From contig CAIQIL010000066.1 in NCBI GenBank assembly GCA_903871865.1, forward strand, positions 1 to 6,273: a stretch of DNA of 6,273 nt, written 5' to 3'. Shown here in pieces: positions 5,535 to 6,273 of the stretch. The stretch is from an uncultured Burkholderiales bacterium (GTDB taxonomy: Bacteria; Pseudomonadota; Gammaproteobacteria; Burkholderiales; Burkholderiaceae_C). A program made the position numbers and the translations under genes. The stretch's first letter is position 1; every line of letters starts with the position of its first letter. The notes below the pieces were generated by a model that worked only from the letters and a program-made list of their open reading frames with translations, did no database searches and was not told the origin of the DNA.

Positions 5535-6273
5535 ATGTCCTCCAGCGACGCTCCCGCCACCACGCTCGGCACCCTGCCGACGCCCCAAGACCATGCGCAC
5601 GGCCATGGCAAGACAGGCCTCGGCGCCCTGACCCTGGCCGCGCTTGGCGTCGTCTTCGGCGACATCGGCACCAGCCCGCTCTACGCCTTCAAGGAGGCTT
5701 TCAACGGCCCCCACGCCATGGCGGTGACGCCCGAGAACGTGCTGGCCACGCTGTCGGCGCTGCTGTGGGCGGTGCTCATCATCGTGTCCATCAAGTACGT
5801 GTGGGTCGTGCTGAAGTACGACAACGACGGCGAAGGCGGCGTGCTGGCACTGACCGCCCTGGCCCACCGCATCACGCACGATGCGCCACGCAGGTCGCTG
5901 CTGGTGGTCAGCGCCGGGGTGTTTGCCGCCGCGCTGTTTTACGGCGACGCCATCATCACGCCGGCCATCTCGGTGCTGTCGGCGGTGGAAGGCATCAGCG
6001 TGGCCACGCCGCGCTTCGAGCACTTCATCGAGCCCATCACCATCGGCATCCTGATCGGCCTCTTCCTCATCCAGAAAAAAGGCACCAGCAGCGTCGGCAC
6101 CTTCTTCGGCCCGATCACGGTGCTGTGGTTCCTGACGCTGGCCGTCATGGGCGTGCAGGGCATCGCGCTCAACCCCATGGTGCTGCAGGCGGTCAACCCG
6201 ATGTACGCGGTCCACTTCGCCATCGACCACCCCGGGGCGGCGTTCGTGCTGCTGTCGGCCGTGTTCCTGGCAC
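5535..6273 (+). CDS. kup: Kup (KUP/HAK/KT) potassium transporter, N-terminal part
   Basis: The window holds the first 246 residues; the gene runs off the right edge. Kup proteins are inner-membrane K+ uptake systems of about 620-ish residues with some 12 helices, thought to work as K+/H+ symporters. After a polar His-rich N-terminus (DHAHGHGKTG) comes the family signature GDIGTSPLYAFKEAF (42-56) in the first helix, then a helix at about 71-92, the loop YDNDGEGGVLAL (95-106), GDAIITPAISVLSAVEG (137-153), a helix at about 166-181 ending IQKKGT, and FGPITVLWFLTL (191-202). All these are intact. The ATG at 5535 is fixed by AGGAGA 8 nt upstream. It starts 4 nt after kdpE and is almost certainly cotranscribed with the kdpD-kdpE pair, which links the two-component system to K+ uptake by Kup. 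No pseudogene signs are seen in the visible part. Confidence 0.95.
   Translation, partial: MSSSDAPATTLGTLPTPQDHAHGHGKTGLGALTLAALGVVFGDIGTSPLYAFKEAFNGPHAMAVTPENVLATLSALLWAVLIIVSIKYVWVVLKYDNDGEGGVLALTALAHRITHDAPRRSLLVVSAGVFAAALFYGDAIITPAISVLSAVEGISVATPRFEHFIEPITIGILIGLFLIQKKGTSSVGTFFGPITVLWFLTLAVMGVQGIALNPMVLQAVNPMYAVHFAIDHPGAAFVLLSAVFLA

Noticed and set aside
5487..6230. 247-codon open frame on the minus strand opposite kup
   Set aside because: It is antisense to a well-conserved Kup transporter and gives a His/Asp/Arg/Gly-rich product, as expected from the complement of membrane-protein codons.
1..6273. CRISPR arrays, tRNA/rRNA genes, insertion sequences or phage genes
   Set aside because: No spaced direct repeats, no transposase or integrase motifs and no RNA-gene-like stretches were seen; the only gaps over 100 bp are 2079-2252 and 3033-3230.

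Overview
The window is GC-rich, has strong G/C preference at third codon positions, and is almost entirely coding. The gene set is an Fds-type NAD-linked formate dehydrogenase cluster, a short KdpD/KdpE pair, a Kup K+ transporter and an EpsA-like LuxR regulator. This points to a betaproteobacterium of the Burkholderiales (Comamonadaceae-like). That placement is an inference from gene content and composition, not from a marker gene.

Left part (1-2078, plus strand): the 3' end of a soluble molybdenum formate dehydrogenase operon. It holds the last third of the catalytic alpha subunit FdsA, then FdhD (FdsC in Fds operons), which overlaps fdsA by ATGA, then the small delta subunit FdsD. FdhD prepares the sulfurated molybdenum cofactor for FdsA, and FdsD is needed to make active enzyme. 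The product oxidises formate to CO2 and gives NADH.

Middle part (1978-3032, minus strand): a solitary LuxR-type regulator, convergent to fdsD. Immediately downstream of it, separated by 2 nt and with its own Shine-Dalgarno sequence, is a possible small gene for a 90-residue protein with a basic N-terminus and one hydrophobic helix. Its 3' end overlaps the fdsD 3' end. No classical intrinsic terminator with a T-run is visible between fdsD and the regulator.

Right part (3033-6273): a 198-bp divergent intergenic region containing a T-rich patch and inverted repeats. It is followed by an apparent plus-strand operon: a truncated KdpD-like histidine kinase (DUF4118-GAF-HisKA-HATPase, without the N-terminal KdpD/USP sensor half), a KdpE-like OmpR-family regulator overlapping it by ATGA, and a kup K+ transporter starting 4 nt after kdpE and cut by the window end. 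No kdpFABC genes are present here. The most interesting reading is that a Kdp-type two-component system has been wired to a Kup transporter instead of the Kdp ATPase. The second most interesting item is the small membrane-protein gene next to the LuxR regulator.
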